Positions 7,560-15,729 of a stretch of 45,544 bases of DNA are shown one piece after another (position 1 is the stretch's first letter; every line of letters begins with the position of its first letter). Where the stretch lies: assembly GCF_000764645.1 (NCBI RefSeq), contig NZ_JRGK01000010.1:1-45544 (forward strand). Direction: 5' to 3'. The DNA is from Aeromonas finlandensis. Its GTDB lineage: Bacteria > Pseudomonadota > Gammaproteobacteria > Enterobacterales > Aeromonadaceae. The notes beneath the pieces are model-generated. The model searched no databases. It was not told where the DNA came from and saw only the letters and a program-made list of their open reading frames with translations. The translations under genes were made by a program, and so were the position numbers.

Positions 7560-8314
7560 TGGCTGCCCCTTCTGACGGCATCCAGCAACGCCTGTTGCAG
7601 GGTAGGGAGAGTCATGTCGGCCTTGTGGTACTGGGCGACGATGGCGCCCCTGTCCATCACCACGAAGCGGTCGGCGACCCGGTAAGCATCGGCCATGTTG
7701 TGGGTGATGAGCAGGCAAGCACGCCCCTGTGCCCGCAGCTGTTCGATAAAGCTGAGCACCTTCTCCACCTCGCCGAGGGAGAGGGCGGTGGTCGGCTCAT
7801 CGAGGATCACCAGCCGGGCATCGAACAGCATGGCGCGGCCGATGGCCAGCCCCTGCCGCTCGCCGCCGGAGAGCAGGCTGACCGGGGCATCGACGTTGGC
7901 GCCGATGCCGCGAAAATGGAGCACCCGCAGCAGTTCGGCGGCCCGGCGTCGCTCCTCCTGCCGGTCGATAAAGCCCCAGCGATTGCGCAGATGGCGCCCC
8001 AGAAAGAGGTTGCGCCAGACGCTCTGCTGCTCGCCGAGGGCGCCGCTCTGATAGACGGTCTCGATGCCGAGCCGACGGGCGGTGGGCACATCGTAACGCG
8101 CGCCAGCCACCGTCTGCCCGGCGATGGTCAGGGTGCCGCTGCCGAACGGTTCGGCCCCGGCAATCACCCGGATCAGGGTCGACTTGCCCGTGCCGTTGTC
8201 GCCAAGCAGGGCGACCACTTCACCCGCCCGCTGCTGAAAATGGATATCCCGCAGGGCCTGCACCGGTCCGAACCATTTGTTCAGCCCGTGCAGTTCGAGG
8301 ACCAGTGGCGCCAT
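7556..8314 (-). CDS. Sugar ABC transporter ATP-binding protein, single domain
   Basis: A 252-residue ABC ATPase with Walker A GDNGTGKST (residues about 38-46), Q-loop near YQSG, signature LSGGERQ, Walker B LVILDEPTTALS and switch His in LLITHNM. CUT2 importers usually have a fused double ATPase of about 500 residues such as RbsA or MglA. This one carries a single nucleotide-binding domain and must act as a homodimer, as in FrcA-type systems. The start directly abuts the stop of the binding-protein gene (TAAATG). It is the second gene of the operon. Confidence 0.9.
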   Translation of the reverse strand: MAPLVLELHGLNKWFGPVQALRDIHFQQRAGEVVALLGDNGTGKSTLIRVIAGAEPFGSGTLTIAGQTVAGARYDVPTARRLGIETVYQSGALGEQQSVWRNLFLGRHLRNRWGFIDRQEERRRAAELLRVLHFRGIGANVDAPVSLLSGGERQGLAIGRAMLFDARLVILDEPTTALSLGEVEKVLSFIEQLRAQGRACLLITHNMADAYRVADRFVVMDRGAIVAQYHKADMTLPTLQQALLDAVRRGSQ

Positions 8315-9325
8315 TTAGCGCAGACCTTTGGCCGCCAGCGGGGCGATGAGCCCGATGTTGTCCTTGGCGACAAAACCGGCCCCGGTGTTGATGTCCAGAC
8401 CGGAGAAGCCGTAACGCTTGCTCAGCACCAGCTGAACCACGGAGAGGTAACCCATCAGGTAGGGTTGGCCGTCAGCCACCAACTGTACATAACCGGACTG
8501 GATCCCGTCAGCGGTGGCGGGGGAGAGGCTGAAACCACCGACAAACAGCTCACCGGGTTTGACGGCGGCGTTGCGCAGGAAGTTGCCCATCTGGGCGGTC
8601 AGGGCACCGTGATCCACCATCACCATCTTCACGTCGGGATGGGTGGCCAGATAGGAGGTGACGACCGGGGCACCCAGGGTCGGGTCCTTGTCCACTTCCT
8701 GCGAGATCTGGATGAAGTCGACCTTCATGCCTGCCTCTTCCAGGGTCTTGATAATGCCGCGGGTGGAGTCGCTGCGCTGGGCGATATCCTTGATGCCCCA
8801 TACCATGGCGCGGTCACCCTTTTTCAGGCCGCTGCGGCGCAGGGCCTCTTTGGCCAGTTTGATGCCGCGGGTGGCGTTGTTGTCACCCACATAGCCAAAG
8901 CCATTGCTTCGCTCAATGTCCATGGTGCCGGAGAGCTCGGTGTCCACCGAGGTGACCTTGATCCCCTTGGTGATGGCGTCGCTGATCAGTGGCTGGTAGG
9001 CGCTGTCGCCAGGCAGGCCAATGACGACGATGCCTGCGGGTTTGGCGGCTACCGCCTGCTTGAAGTTCTCGATCATCTTCTGGGGTTGCCAGTCGGAGTA
9101 GACCAGACGCAGATCCACCCCCAGATCTTCTGCCGCCTGCACGGCGCCGCTCTGCACCACGGTGACATAGGATTCGCCGACCGGGCCGCCGAGATCAAAC
9201 CAGATGGTCATATCCTTGCCGGAGGGGGCCGCGTTCGCTTGAGAGGCGAGCAGGCAGCCGGACATCAGCAGGCCGGTGAGCCAGCGTTTGGCCGTGTGAG
9301 TTTTGCCAGTGTGCGTGTTGTGCAT
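8315..9325 (-). CDS. Periplasmic sugar-binding protein of the ABC importer
   Basis: A 336-residue binding protein of the RbsB-like (peripla_BP_4) fold. The signal peptide ends at SQANA, with cleavage before APSGKD; the hydrophobic core contains MSGC but no proper lipobox. The mature protein shows the two-lobe pattern, with IVVIGLPGDSAYQPLISDAI, VTSVDTEL, GYVGDNNATRG and VKMVMVDHGALTAQM. I chose the ATG at 9323-9325 because it follows AGGAG. It is the first gene of the operon (binding protein, ATPase, permease, GH4 hydrolase), which would capture a galactoside and deliver it to the cytoplasmic hydrolase. No regulator gene is adjacent. Confidence 0.85.
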   Translation of the reverse strand: MHNTHTGKTHTAKRWLTGLLMSGCLLASQANAAPSGKDMTIWFDLGGPVGESYVTVVQSGAVQAAEDLGVDLRLVYSDWQPQKMIENFKQAVAAKPAGIVVIGLPGDSAYQPLISDAITKGIKVTSVDTELSGTMDIERSNGFGYVGDNNATRGIKLAKEALRRSGLKKGDRAMVWGIKDIAQRSDSTRGIIKTLEEAGMKVDFIQISQEVDKDPTLGAPVVTSYLATHPDVKMVMVDHGALTAQMGNFLRNAAVKPGELFVGGFSLSPATADGIQSGYVQLVADGQPYLMGYLSVVQLVLSKRYGFSGLDINTGAGFVAKDNIGLIAPLAAKGLR

Positions 9326-9365
9326 GGTGTTTCTCCTTGTAGTAAATGCAGGCGCGGTGGATCCC

Positions 9366-9412
9366 GTGCCGTGAGGCACAGGCAATCCGCATAACCGGAT
9401 AAATGCGGTTGC
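9366..9412. promoter_or_regulatory. Inverted repeats upstream of the sugar operon
   Basis: The 134-base gap upstream of the binding-protein gene holds two inverted repeats: GTGCC-GTGA-GGCAC (9366-9379), and GCAATCCGCA (9382-9391) facing TGCGGTTGC (9404-9412). They may be an operator or leader hairpins. I could not place a convincing -35/-10 pair. Confidence 0.35.
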
Positions 9413-9459
9413 TGCCACGGTCGGGTGCCGGGCGGTCAAATTTGGTTGATTTTGCAGGT

Positions 9460-9717
9460 TCAGGCGGCTGGGTAGCGGGCCAGCTCCTGATAGTCGCCGT
9501 CCGCTTCGCAGCGAAAGACAGCGGCCGTTTCACCGCGCTGACACCAGCCTTGCCACTCGTTGGGCAGGCAGTGGAGGCGAATGGCTAGGCCGCAGCCAGC
9601 GCTGAGCTGGCGCGGCACGTCGCAGACCCGAAACGACTGGTCGTGTTGCTCCAGCCGCTTGCGCAGCCTGACCGTGCCGAGGGTGGAGTGGAACAGGTAG
9701 AGGAACTCCTGCTTCAT
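9460..9717 (-). CDS. DUF3343 small protein (putative Se/S carrier-like)
   Basis: An 85-residue protein beginning MKQEFLYLFHSTLGTVRLRKRL, typical of the DUF3343 family described as putative Se/S carrier proteins. The family's central Cys is in SAGCGLAIRL. Its start overlaps the yjiL stop as ATGA, so it is the third gene of the yjiM-yjiL operon, a common companion position for this family. It is easily missed because a longer frame runs through it. The function is unknown; sulfur or selenium transfer to the cluster enzyme is a guess from context. Confidence 0.75.
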   Translation of the reverse strand: MKQEFLYLFHSTLGTVRLRKRLEQHDQSFRVCDVPRQLSAGCGLAIRLHCLPNEWQGWCQRGETAAVFRCEADGDYQELARYPAA

Positions 9718-10496
9718 GATGTGCCTCCCGTGCTGGCGCGAGCGCCGAACAGCGCGGCCCCCAGCGCACCGGCAAACTGGGCATCCGGATGGGTGGCTAC
9801 CTCGCAGCCCAACCCGTCGGCCAGATAGTGGCGGAAGGTGGCGCAGTGGCTGACACCGCCGGTAAAGAGCACGGTCGGTCTGGCGCCGAGGCGGCCGATG
9901 AAGTTGGCGCTGCGCCGGGCCATAGATCGGACGATACCGGCCAGGATCGACTCGGCCGGAATGCCCGCCGAGCGCAGGCTGATCGCCTCCGACTCGGCAA
10001 ACACGGTGCACATGCTGCTGATGTCGTGGGGCTCGGCCCCCAGCAGCAGCTCGTCGAGCTGCTCGACCCGCGCGCCCAGCGTGCGGGTGATCACCTCGAG
10101 AAAGCGGCCGGTACCGGCGGCGCACTTGTCGTTCATCAGAAAGTCGGTGAGGTTGCCGTCGCCATCGAGCTGGATCACCTTGCTGTCCTGGCCGCCGATG
10201 TCGATGACGGTGTGTACGCTAGGGCAGAGCAGGCGGGCACCCAGCCCGTGGCAGGAGATCTCGGTGACCCGACGATCGGCGAACGACGCCAGATCCCGGC
10301 CATAGCCGGTCAGCGTCAGATGGGGGGGGGCTGGCAAATCGGCCGACAGTTCGGCCCAGCCCTGCTCGATGGCTGCCAGCGGACGAAAGGGGGTCGGCAC
10401 CAGAAAACGGCGGACGATGCGTCCGCCATTCCGGCTATCGAACAGGATCCCTTTGGTCGCGGTGGAGCCCGAGTCAATCCCGATAGAGAGTGACAC
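9714..10496 (-). CDS. yjiL: BadF/BadG-type ATPase activator (YjiL-like)
   Basis: A 260-residue ATP-dependent electron-transfer activator of the acetate/sugar kinase-Hsc70-actin superfamily. The phosphate-1 motif is GIDSGSTATKGIL at the N-terminus and the second nucleotide motif is VIDIGGQDSKVI. Two Cys, in NDKCAAGTGRF and SSMCTVFAESE, supply the [4Fe-4S] cluster bridging the homodimer. FTGGVSHC completes the fold. It would hydrolyse ATP to push one electron at low potential onto the YjiM-type cluster protein. Translation starts at GTG (10494-10496) after a strong AAGGAG; no ATG competes. It lies nine bases after yjiM and overlaps the DUF3343 gene. Confidence 0.85.
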   Translation of the reverse strand: MSLSIGIDSGSTATKGILFDSRNGGRIVRRFLVPTPFRPLAAIEQGWAELSADLPAPPHLTLTGYGRDLASFADRRVTEISCHGLGARLLCPSVHTVIDIGGQDSKVIQLDGDGNLTDFLMNDKCAAGTGRFLEVITRTLGARVEQLDELLLGAEPHDISSMCTVFAESEAISLRSAGIPAESILAGIVRSMARRSANFIGRLGARPTVLFTGGVSHCATFRHYLADGLGCEVATHPDAQFAGALGAALFGARASTGGTS

Positions 10497-10505
10497 GGCG
10501 ACTCC

Positions 10506-11657
10506 TTACAGCATTTCGATAAAGGCAGCCAGCCGGGTCGCCAGTTGTCCCTTGTCGGCGCTGGAGTAGTCGGTCTCGACCGCCATATAGGGGATGCCGT
10601 GGCGTTCGCGCACGTGGCGCTTGATAGCCTGCGACTCCACCGCATAGGTGTGGCAGGCCTGCAGGATCACGTCGATCACCCCGTCCGCCTGATACTCCTC
10701 CACCATCTGGCTCAGCAGTGTCATCCGCTGGTGGTTGGGGGAGATGCAGGAGCAGCCGATGGCCAGATATTTGTCGGTCAGGGCATCGAACGGATCACCC
10801 TCTTCGCTGACGCACTGCTCGGTCGCCTTGGCTCCGGTGCAGTTCTCGTAGCCCACCACCCAGCCACCGTGCTCCTCGATGAGGCGCACCACCTTGTCGG
10901 CGGCGCCGCCGATGGGGCAGCCGGTGATGAGGATGCGCGGGCGAGCGTCGAGCCGCTTGCCCTCGGCATACTCGGCCTTGATGCGGCGGGTCATCTCTTG
11001 CAGCTCGGTGATGAGCTGCTCCTTGTCGAAGCGGAAGGTGGCGCCATAGACCACCTTGAGCAGATCGGTGCCGCTCAGCGCCGGGGGATTGAGCTGCCCC
11101 AGCCGGTAGAAGTCGGCCAGTGCGCGGCGCTCGCGGTTTTTCAGCAGGATCGCCTGGTGCAGCGCCTGATCTGTGATGGGCTGGCCAAACTGCTGCTCCA
11201 GCACCTGCTTGAAGCGGACGATCTCGCTGCGCCACAGGGTGCGGGAGGCCTCGTCATCGGCGCGGTTGGGCAACTGCATCACATGGACCGGTTTGAACTC
11301 ACCCATGTACTCGTACATCTTCTTCTTGCCGTCGCAGGTAGTTTCACCCACCACCAGATCGGAGAAGTAGAAGTAGGGGCACTTGTCGGTTTTGGCAAAG
11401 CCGTAGCTGCTTTTGATCAGCGGGCAGAGGTTGCGGGGCAGATCTTTCTCGGCCTCTTCAATGGTCTCGTCGCTGGTGGAGCAGAGAGACACCACCACGG
11501 CGCCGGCGGCCATCGCCACTTCCTGCGGCATGAAGGTGCAGTAGGTTCCGACCAAGGGGATCTGTCGCTCCTTGAGTGCCATCACAGCCAGAAAGCCCTG
11601 ACGACGGGCATCTGAAAAACTCTCGAAAATGGCTGGCAACTCAGTGATCAGTGACAT
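10506..11657 (-). CDS. yjiM: Double-cubane-cluster / 2-hydroxyacyl-CoA dehydratase-like protein (YjiM)
   Basis: A 383-residue iron-sulfur protein of the HgdB/FldB superfamily, orthologous in pattern to E. coli YjiM. Conserved Cys occur in [49 protein letters not shown] and [11 protein letters not shown], more than a single [4Fe-4S] cluster needs. Characterised relatives of this short single-subunit type (DCCP) carry an [8Fe-9S] double-cubane cluster and, with their ATPase partner, reduce small molecules such as acetylene; the physiological substrate is unknown. I chose the ATG at 11655-11657; the longer frame upstream would run through the promoter and leader hairpin. It is the first gene of the operon. 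Confidence 0.82.
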   Translation of the reverse strand: MSLITELPAIFESFSDARRQGFLAVMALKERQIPLVGTYCTFMPQEVAMAAGAVVVSLCSTSDETIEEAEKDLPRNLCPLIKSSYGFAKTDKCPYFYFSDLVVGETTCDGKKKMYEYMGEFKPVHVMQLPNRADDEASRTLWRSEIVRFKQVLEQQFGQPITDQALHQAILLKNRERRALADFYRLGQLNPPALSGTDLLKVVYGATFRFDKEQLITELQEMTRRIKAEYAEGKRLDARPRILITGCPIGGAADKVVRLIEEHGGWVVGYENCTGAKATEQCVSEEGDPFDALTDKYLAIGCSCISPNHQRMTLLSQMVEEYQADGVIDVILQACHTYAVESQAIKRHVRERHGIPYMAVETDYSSADKGQLATRLAAFIEML

Positions 11658-11691
11658 AGGCGATCCTGCCCTGGTGGAAAATGAGAAAAAC

Positions 11692-11718
11692 AGAAAGGCC
11701 GTCCGATACGGCCTTTCC
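11692..11718 (-). other. Leader hairpin with T-run just after the yjiM start site
   Basis: Minus strand: GGAAAGGCCGT, loop, ACGGCCTTTC, then TGTTTTT. It looks like an intrinsic terminator but begins only a few bases after the predicted transcription start and about 35 bases before the yjiM ATG. It could be an attenuator, a 5' stabilising hairpin, or a terminator for a very short RNA. Confidence 0.5.
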
Positions 11719-11727
11719 AACAGCGAA

Positions 11728-11769
11728 ATTATACATTTGGAGGTAGGGTTAAAAGTGCGCTGGATCACA
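11728..11769 (-). promoter_or_regulatory. yjiM promoter with candidate class II CRP site
   Basis: Minus strand: a perfect -10 TATAAT (11733-11728), and TGTGA-N6-GCACT (11769-11754) centred about 41 bases upstream of the likely start. That is the position of CRP at class II promoters. The left half-site is perfect and the right half weak, and there is no good -35, as expected for an activator-dependent promoter. Confidence 0.5.
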
Positions 11770-11863
11770 AGGAGTCAGAATAGTCCTTAATAATGAAGCG
11801 GTTATTAGGTGAGGGGATGGCATGGATGGGCTGCACGGGACCTGCGGTCACGGCAGAAAACAA

Positions 11864-11888
11864 AACAGGCACCCGAAGGTGCCTGTTG
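11864..11888 (-). terminator. Intrinsic terminator of yadGH
   Basis: The stem ACAGGCACC / GGTGCCTGT with a CGAA-type loop, followed on the minus strand by TTTGTTTTC. It lies 20 bases after the yadH stop. Confidence 0.85.
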
Positions 11889-11907
11889 TATTGAACCATT
11901 AATCAGC

Positions 11908-12681
11908 TCAGTGACGCAGCCCGGTGCCCCGGGAGATGAGCCACCAGGCGATACCGTAGAGCGCCACGATAAAGCCGATGATGATGAGATAGGCGGTGCC
12001 GAGCGGCACGTCGGAGATGCCGAGGAAGCCGTAGCGGAACGCGTTCACCATGTAGATGATGGGGTTCACTTGGGAGACACCCTGCCAGAAAGGGGGCAGC
12101 AGGCTGATGGAGTAGAACACTCCGCCCAGATAGGTGAGCGGCGTCAGCACGAAGGTGGGGATGATGCTGATGTCGTCGAAGGTCTTGGCAAACACCGCAT
12201 TGATAAGCCCGCCCAGCGAGAAGAGGATCGAGGTGAGCAGCACGGTGAAGCAGACGCTGAACAGATGGTGGATCTGCAGCGGCACGAAGAACAGCGACAC
12301 CAGGGTGACGATGAGGCCGACACAGAGGCCGCGCGCCACGCCACCACCCACATAACCGGCGATGATGACGTAGTTGGGCACCGGCGCCACCAGCATCTCC
12401 TCGATGTTGCGCTGGAACTTGGCGCTGAAGAAGGAGGAGGCGACGTTGGAGTAGGAGTTGGTGATCACCGACATCATGATGAGGCCGGGCACGATGAACT
12501 CCATGTAGGTGAAGCCACCCATGTCACCGATGCGCGAACCGATCAGGTTGCCGAAGATGACGAAGTAGAGGCTCATGGTGATAGCGGGCGGCACCAGGGT
12601 CTGGATCCAGATCCGGGTAAAGCGGCTCACCTCCTTGGCCAGAATGCTCTTGAAAGCGATGTAGTAAGTGGTCAGGTTCAT
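11908..12681 (-). CDS. yadH: ABC-2 type transporter permease YadH
   Basis: A 257-residue inner-membrane permease of the ABC-2 class. Six hydrophobic segments are visible. FTYMEFIVPGLIMMSVITNSY, the connecting-loop FQRNIEEMLVAPVP and FDDISIIPTFVLTPLTYLGG are strongly conserved in YadH orthologues. Its start overlaps the yadG stop as ATGA, forming a two-gene exporter. The substrate is unknown; these systems resemble exporters of hydrophobic or glycolipid compounds. Confidence 0.9.
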   Translation of the reverse strand: MNLTTYYIAFKSILAKEVSRFTRIWIQTLVPPAITMSLYFVIFGNLIGSRIGDMGGFTYMEFIVPGLIMMSVITNSYSNVASSFFSAKFQRNIEEMLVAPVPNYVIIAGYVGGGVARGLCVGLIVTLVSLFFVPLQIHHLFSVCFTVLLTSILFSLGGLINAVFAKTFDDISIIPTFVLTPLTYLGGVFYSISLLPPFWQGVSQVNPIIYMVNAFRYGFLGISDVPLGTAYLIIIGFIVALYGIAWWLISRGTGLRH

Positions 12682-13595
12682 GCTTTTCTCCCCTCTTCGA
12701 CCAGACTGACGAACAGCTCTTCCAGCCGGTTGGCCTTGTTGCGCATGCTCACGACCTGCACCTGCTGACTCGACAGCTGCTCGAACAGGCTGTTGAGGGA
12801 CTGGCTCTTGTCGAGATCTACCTCGAGAGTGCGTTCATCCGGCATCCGGCCGTTGAACTGTGGTACGTCCGGTACGGCAGAACCTGGCGCAAGGTCGAGC
12901 AGGAAGGTCTCGCGGCCCAGCTTGCCCAGCAGGTTTTTCATGCTGGTGTTCTCGATCAGGCGCCCCTTGTCGATGATGCCGATGTTGCGGCAGAGCATCT
13001 CCGCCTCTTCCAGATAGTGGGTGGTGAGGATGATGGTGACGCCCTGCTCGTTGAGCTCCTTGAGGAAGGTCCACATGGAGCGGCGGATCTCGATATCGAC
13101 CCCGGCGGTCGGTTCATCGAGGATCAGCAGTTTGGGTTCGTGCATCAGGGCGCGGGCGATCATCAGGCGGCGCTTCATGCCACCGGAGAGGGTGCGGGCA
13201 GCCATGTCGCGCTTCTCCCACAGATCGAGCTGGCGCAGATACTTCTCGGCGCGGATCTTCGCTTCCGCCTTGGGTACGCCGTAGAAACCGGCCTGATGGG
13301 TGACAATCTGGATCACCTTCTCGAACTGGCTGAAGTTGAACTCCTGCGGCACCAGCCCGAGCTGGGCCTTGGCCTGTTCCAGATCGCTGTCGATGTCGTA
13401 GCCAAACACCTTCACCTTGCCGGCGCTCTTGTTAACCAGCGAACTGATGACGCCGATGGTGGTGGATTTGCCCGCGCCGTTCGGGCCGAGCAGGGCGAAG
13501 AAGTCCCCCTGCTTGACGGTAAGATCGATGCCTTTAAGGGCTTCGACGCCCCCCTGATAGGTCTTTTTCAGGCCGCTGATTTCCAGTGCGTTCAT
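12678..13595 (-). CDS. yadG: ABC transporter ATP-binding protein YadG
   Basis: A 305-residue ATPase partner of YadH. Walker A is GPNGAGKSTTIG, signature LSGGMKRRL, Walker B LLILDEPTAGVD and switch His LTTHYLEEAEML. A C-terminal extension of about 90 residues is typical of the CcmA/DrrA-like branch. I chose the ATG at 13593-13595, preceded by AGAGG, because MNALEISGLKKTYQGG is the normal N-terminus; the in-frame upstream codons read into the hpt terminator. It overlaps yadH by four bases. Confidence 0.9.
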   Translation of the reverse strand: MNALEISGLKKTYQGGVEALKGIDLTVKQGDFFALLGPNGAGKSTTIGVISSLVNKSAGKVKVFGYDIDSDLEQAKAQLGLVPQEFNFSQFEKVIQIVTHQAGFYGVPKAEAKIRAEKYLRQLDLWEKRDMAARTLSGGMKRRLMIARALMHEPKLLILDEPTAGVDIEIRRSMWTFLKELNEQGVTIILTTHYLEEAEMLCRNIGIIDKGRLIENTSMKNLLGKLGRETFLLDLAPGSAVPDVPQFNGRMPDERTLEVDLDKSQSLNSLFEQLSSQQVQVVSMRNKANRLEELFVSLVEEGRKA

Positions 13596-13631
13596 TGCAA
13601 CCTCTGTGATGGTTGAACCCGGCTTGATACA

Positions 13632-13653
13632 GAAAAGGCGGCCAAGGCCGCCC
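13632..13653 (-). terminator. Intrinsic terminator of hpt
   Basis: A seven-pair GGCGGCC / GGCCGCC stem with a two-base loop, followed on the minus strand by TTTTC. It lies between the hpt stop and the yadG start, so yadGH probably has its own promoter. Confidence 0.75.
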
Positions 13654-13706
13654 GCACAGAGCAAATGGCACCAGGCCACTTCACCCGTGATAATTCTGAA
13701 CCTGGC

Positions 13707-14237
13707 TTACTCCTGGGGTACCACTTTGCCGATAAACGGCAGGTTGCGGTACTTCTGGGCGTAGTCGATGCCACAGCCGACCACGAATTCATCCGGGATG
13801 GCGAAGCCGATCCAGTCGACCGGCACCTGCACTTCGCGGCGGGAAGGTTTGTCCAGCAGGGTGCAGATGGCGAGGGATTTCGGCTCGCGCAGGGAGAGGA
13901 TCTCGCGCACCTTGTTGAGGGTGTAACCGGTGTCGATGATGTCTTCGACGATCACCACATCCTTGCCCTTGATGTCATCATCCAGGTCTTTGAGGATGCG
14001 GACGTCACGGGTGCTGTGCATGCCGGAGCCATAGCTGGAGGCGGTCATGAAGTCCAGGGTGATGGGCAGCTGGCACTGGCGGCAGAGGTCGGCCAGGAAG
14101 ATGCAGGAACCGCGCAGTAGCGCAATCATCACGACTTCATCGGAACCCTGATAGCGGGCGGTGATCTCTTCACCCAATTTGGCGATCCGGGCGGCTACTT
14201 CAGCCTCGGAGATCATCACCTCGACGGTGTGTTTCAT
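13707..14237 (-). CDS. hpt: Hypoxanthine phosphoribosyltransferase
   Basis: A 176-residue cytoplasmic purine-salvage enzyme converting hypoxanthine (and guanine) plus PRPP to IMP (GMP). The PRPP-binding signature [14 protein letters not shown] lies near residues 93-106. The N-terminal [16 protein letters not shown] loop and the C-terminal [20 protein letters not shown] base-binding segment are intact. I prefer the ATG at 14235-14237, spaced six bases from GGAG, over the GTG just before it. It is divergent from litR, an arrangement also seen for hpt and hapR in vibrios. Confidence 0.95.
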   Translation of the reverse strand: MKHTVEVMISEAEVAARIAKLGEEITARYQGSDEVVMIALLRGSCIFLADLCRQCQLPITLDFMTASSYGSGMHSTRDVRILKDLDDDIKGKDVVIVEDIIDTGYTLNKVREILSLREPKSLAICTLLDKPSRREVQVPVDWIGFAIPDEFVVGCGIDYAQKYRNLPFIGKVVPQE

Positions 14238-14352
14238 CACTTACTCCCATAAGGCCAAAAGGGATTTGGCCGTTCATGAATATCAAAACAGATGATTCTA
14301 CCACTCGTGTCGAAGGGTGCTAGAGATACATGGTGCTTTTATCGGCTTATTT

Positions 14353-14374
14353 TAATTGATAGAGTTAGCAGACA
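14353..14374. promoter_or_regulatory. Candidate LitR/LuxR-type autoregulatory operator
   Basis: TAATTGATAGAGTTAGCAGA and the next two bases match about 15 of 22 positions of the LuxR/HapR consensus palindrome that I recall (halves TTATTGATAA and its complement). A further half-site, AATCAATAA, lies just upstream of the ATG. HapR/LuxR proteins commonly repress their own gene. Confidence 0.35.
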
Positions 14375-14421
14375 CTCAGGCATGATTAAATACTATAAAC
14401 ACCATAATCAATAACTATTAG

Positions 14422-15048
14422 ATGATAAAAACTATGGAACCACGCGCAGAAATAAGACGTCGTACCCGGTTGTCGCCGGAAGCTCGTCGCTCCCAATTGA
14501 TGGAATGTGCCATCGAGGTGTTCTCCCGTCGCGGCATTGGCCGTGCGGGTCACGCCGAGATAGCTGAACAGGCCAAGGTATCGGTTGCTACCGTATTCAA
14601 CTATTTCAACACCCGCGAGGAGTTGGTAGATGAGGTGCTGGCCGAAATCGAGCGCTTTGTGCACCAGATGCTGTCGCAGGCATACGATATCAACGGCTCT
14701 ATCTTTGACAAGATAAAATGTCATGTGAGTCTGTGTGTTAATGCCGCCTACGACCAGCCTGATTACGCAGGTATCTGGCTGGAGTGGAGTTCATCGGTCC
14801 GGGAAGAGGTATGGCCCCGCTATACCCGGCTGCTCGATCAGTCTCTTGAACTGATCGCCAGCGAGCTGCAAGCCGCCATGGATGCAGGGGAGATCACCAG
14901 CGTGCTGTCAGCACAGGATCTGGCCCGCTCTTTGACCGGTTTTGGCTATGTGATGATGCAGATGATCAATCAACCCCAGCGCCCGGCGCGCGAAGAGGTG
15001 ACTGATTTCCTGTTCAAGTACGTGACGGCGCCTATTCAGGCTTGCTGA
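14422..15048 (+). CDS. litR: LitR/HapR/LuxR-family quorum-sensing master regulator
   Basis: A 208-residue TetR-fold DNA-binding protein. The helix-turn-helix covers about residues 24-68, with RRGIGRAGHAEIAEQAKVS and VATVFNYFNTREELVDEVL, nearly identical to the HapR/LuxR/OpaR/LitR class and unlike ordinary TetR proteins. The C-terminal ligand and dimer domain contains the conserved GIWLEWSSSVREEVWPRY stretch. Two starts are possible, ATG 14422 or ATG 14434; neither has a good ribosome-binding site. In vibrios this gene is controlled after transcription by Qrr RNAs and Hfq, and poor initiation fits that, though I cannot identify a Qrr pairing site. Targets usually include motility, biofilm and protease genes. 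It is divergent from hpt. Confidence 0.88.
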   Translation: MIKTMEPRAEIRRRTRLSPEARRSQLMECAIEVFSRRGIGRAGHAEIAEQAKVSVATVFNYFNTREELVDEVLAEIERFVHQMLSQAYDINGSIFDKIKCHVSLCVNAAYDQPDYAGIWLEWSSSVREEVWPRYTRLLDQSLELIASELQAAMDAGEITSVLSAQDLARSLTGFGYVMMQMINQPQRPAREEVTDFLFKYVTAPIQAC

Positions 15049-15060
15049 TGCGGCTTAACG

Positions 15061-15094
15061 AAAAAGGCGCCCCTCATCGAGGGGCGCCTTTTTT
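15061..15094. terminator. Bidirectional terminator between litR and ubiX
   Basis: AAAAAGGCGCCCCTC, a three-base loop, and GAGGGGCGCCTTTTTT. The long perfect stem carries A- and T-runs on both sides and serves the convergent litR and mpl-ubiX transcripts. Confidence 0.92.
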
Positions 15095-15117
15095 ATGGCC
15101 GGATGTGGCGGGTCACC

Positions 15118-15729
15118 TCAGTGGTGGCCATAGCCCCAGCGGCTGGTCAGCGCATGCTCGACGCCCAGATGATCGAGGATGCGGGCGACCATAAAGTCCA
15201 CCAGATCCGCGATGCTTTTCGGCTCATGATAGAAACCGGGGGCGGCAGGCATGATGGTGACCCCGAGCCGCGCCAGTTTCAGCATGTTCTCCAGATGGAT
15301 CGCCGAGAAGGGGGTTTCGCGGGGCACCAAAATCAGCTGGCCGCGCTCCTTGATCACCACGTCCGCCGCCCGCTCCAGCAGGTTGTCCGAGGTGCCGTTG
15401 GCAATGGCCGAGACGGTGCCCATGGAGCAGGGGCAGATCACCATCTGCTTGGGGGCTGCCGAGCCGGAAGCCACCGGCGAGAACCACTCCTCCTTGCCGC
15501 AGGCTACAATCTGCCCCTCCTTGGCGCCATATTGGCGACAGAGATACGCCGATAGCTCTTTCGGCGAGCCGGGCCACTCCTGCTGCTGCTCGGTTTTGAG
15601 CACCACACGAGCTGCCGATGAGGCGAGCAGATAGACCCGATAGTCCGCCTGCACCAGACACTCAAGCAGGCGCAGGGCGTAGGGGGCGCCGGAGGCGCCG
15701 GTCAGCGCCAGGGTGATCGCTTTGTTCAT
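15118..15729 (-). CDS. ubiX: Flavin prenyltransferase UbiX
   Basis: A 203-residue enzyme that makes prenylated FMN, the cofactor of the UbiD decarboxylase in ubiquinone synthesis. The FMN-binding N-terminus [18 protein letters not shown], the central [26 protein letters not shown] and the C-terminal [14 protein letters not shown] with [14 protein letters not shown] are all present. Its start overlaps the mpl stop as ATGA, so the two genes are cotranscribed and translationally coupled. The C-terminal His-rich end (GYGHH) is unremarkable. Confidence 0.95.
   Translation of the reverse strand: MNKAITLALTGASGAPYALRLLECLVQADYRVYLLASSAARVVLKTEQQQEWPGSPKELSAYLCRQYGAKEGQIVACGKEEWFSPVASGSAAPKQMVICPCSMGTVSAIANGTSDNLLERAADVVIKERGQLILVPRETPFSAIHLENMLKLARLGVTIMPAAPGFYHEPKSIADLVDFMVARILDHLGVEHALTSRWGYGHH

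Noticed and set aside
7559..9394. Plus-strand frame of 611 codons opposite the ABC genes
   Set aside because: Same kind of GC-driven antisense frame; the minus strand holds complete Walker and binding-protein motifs.
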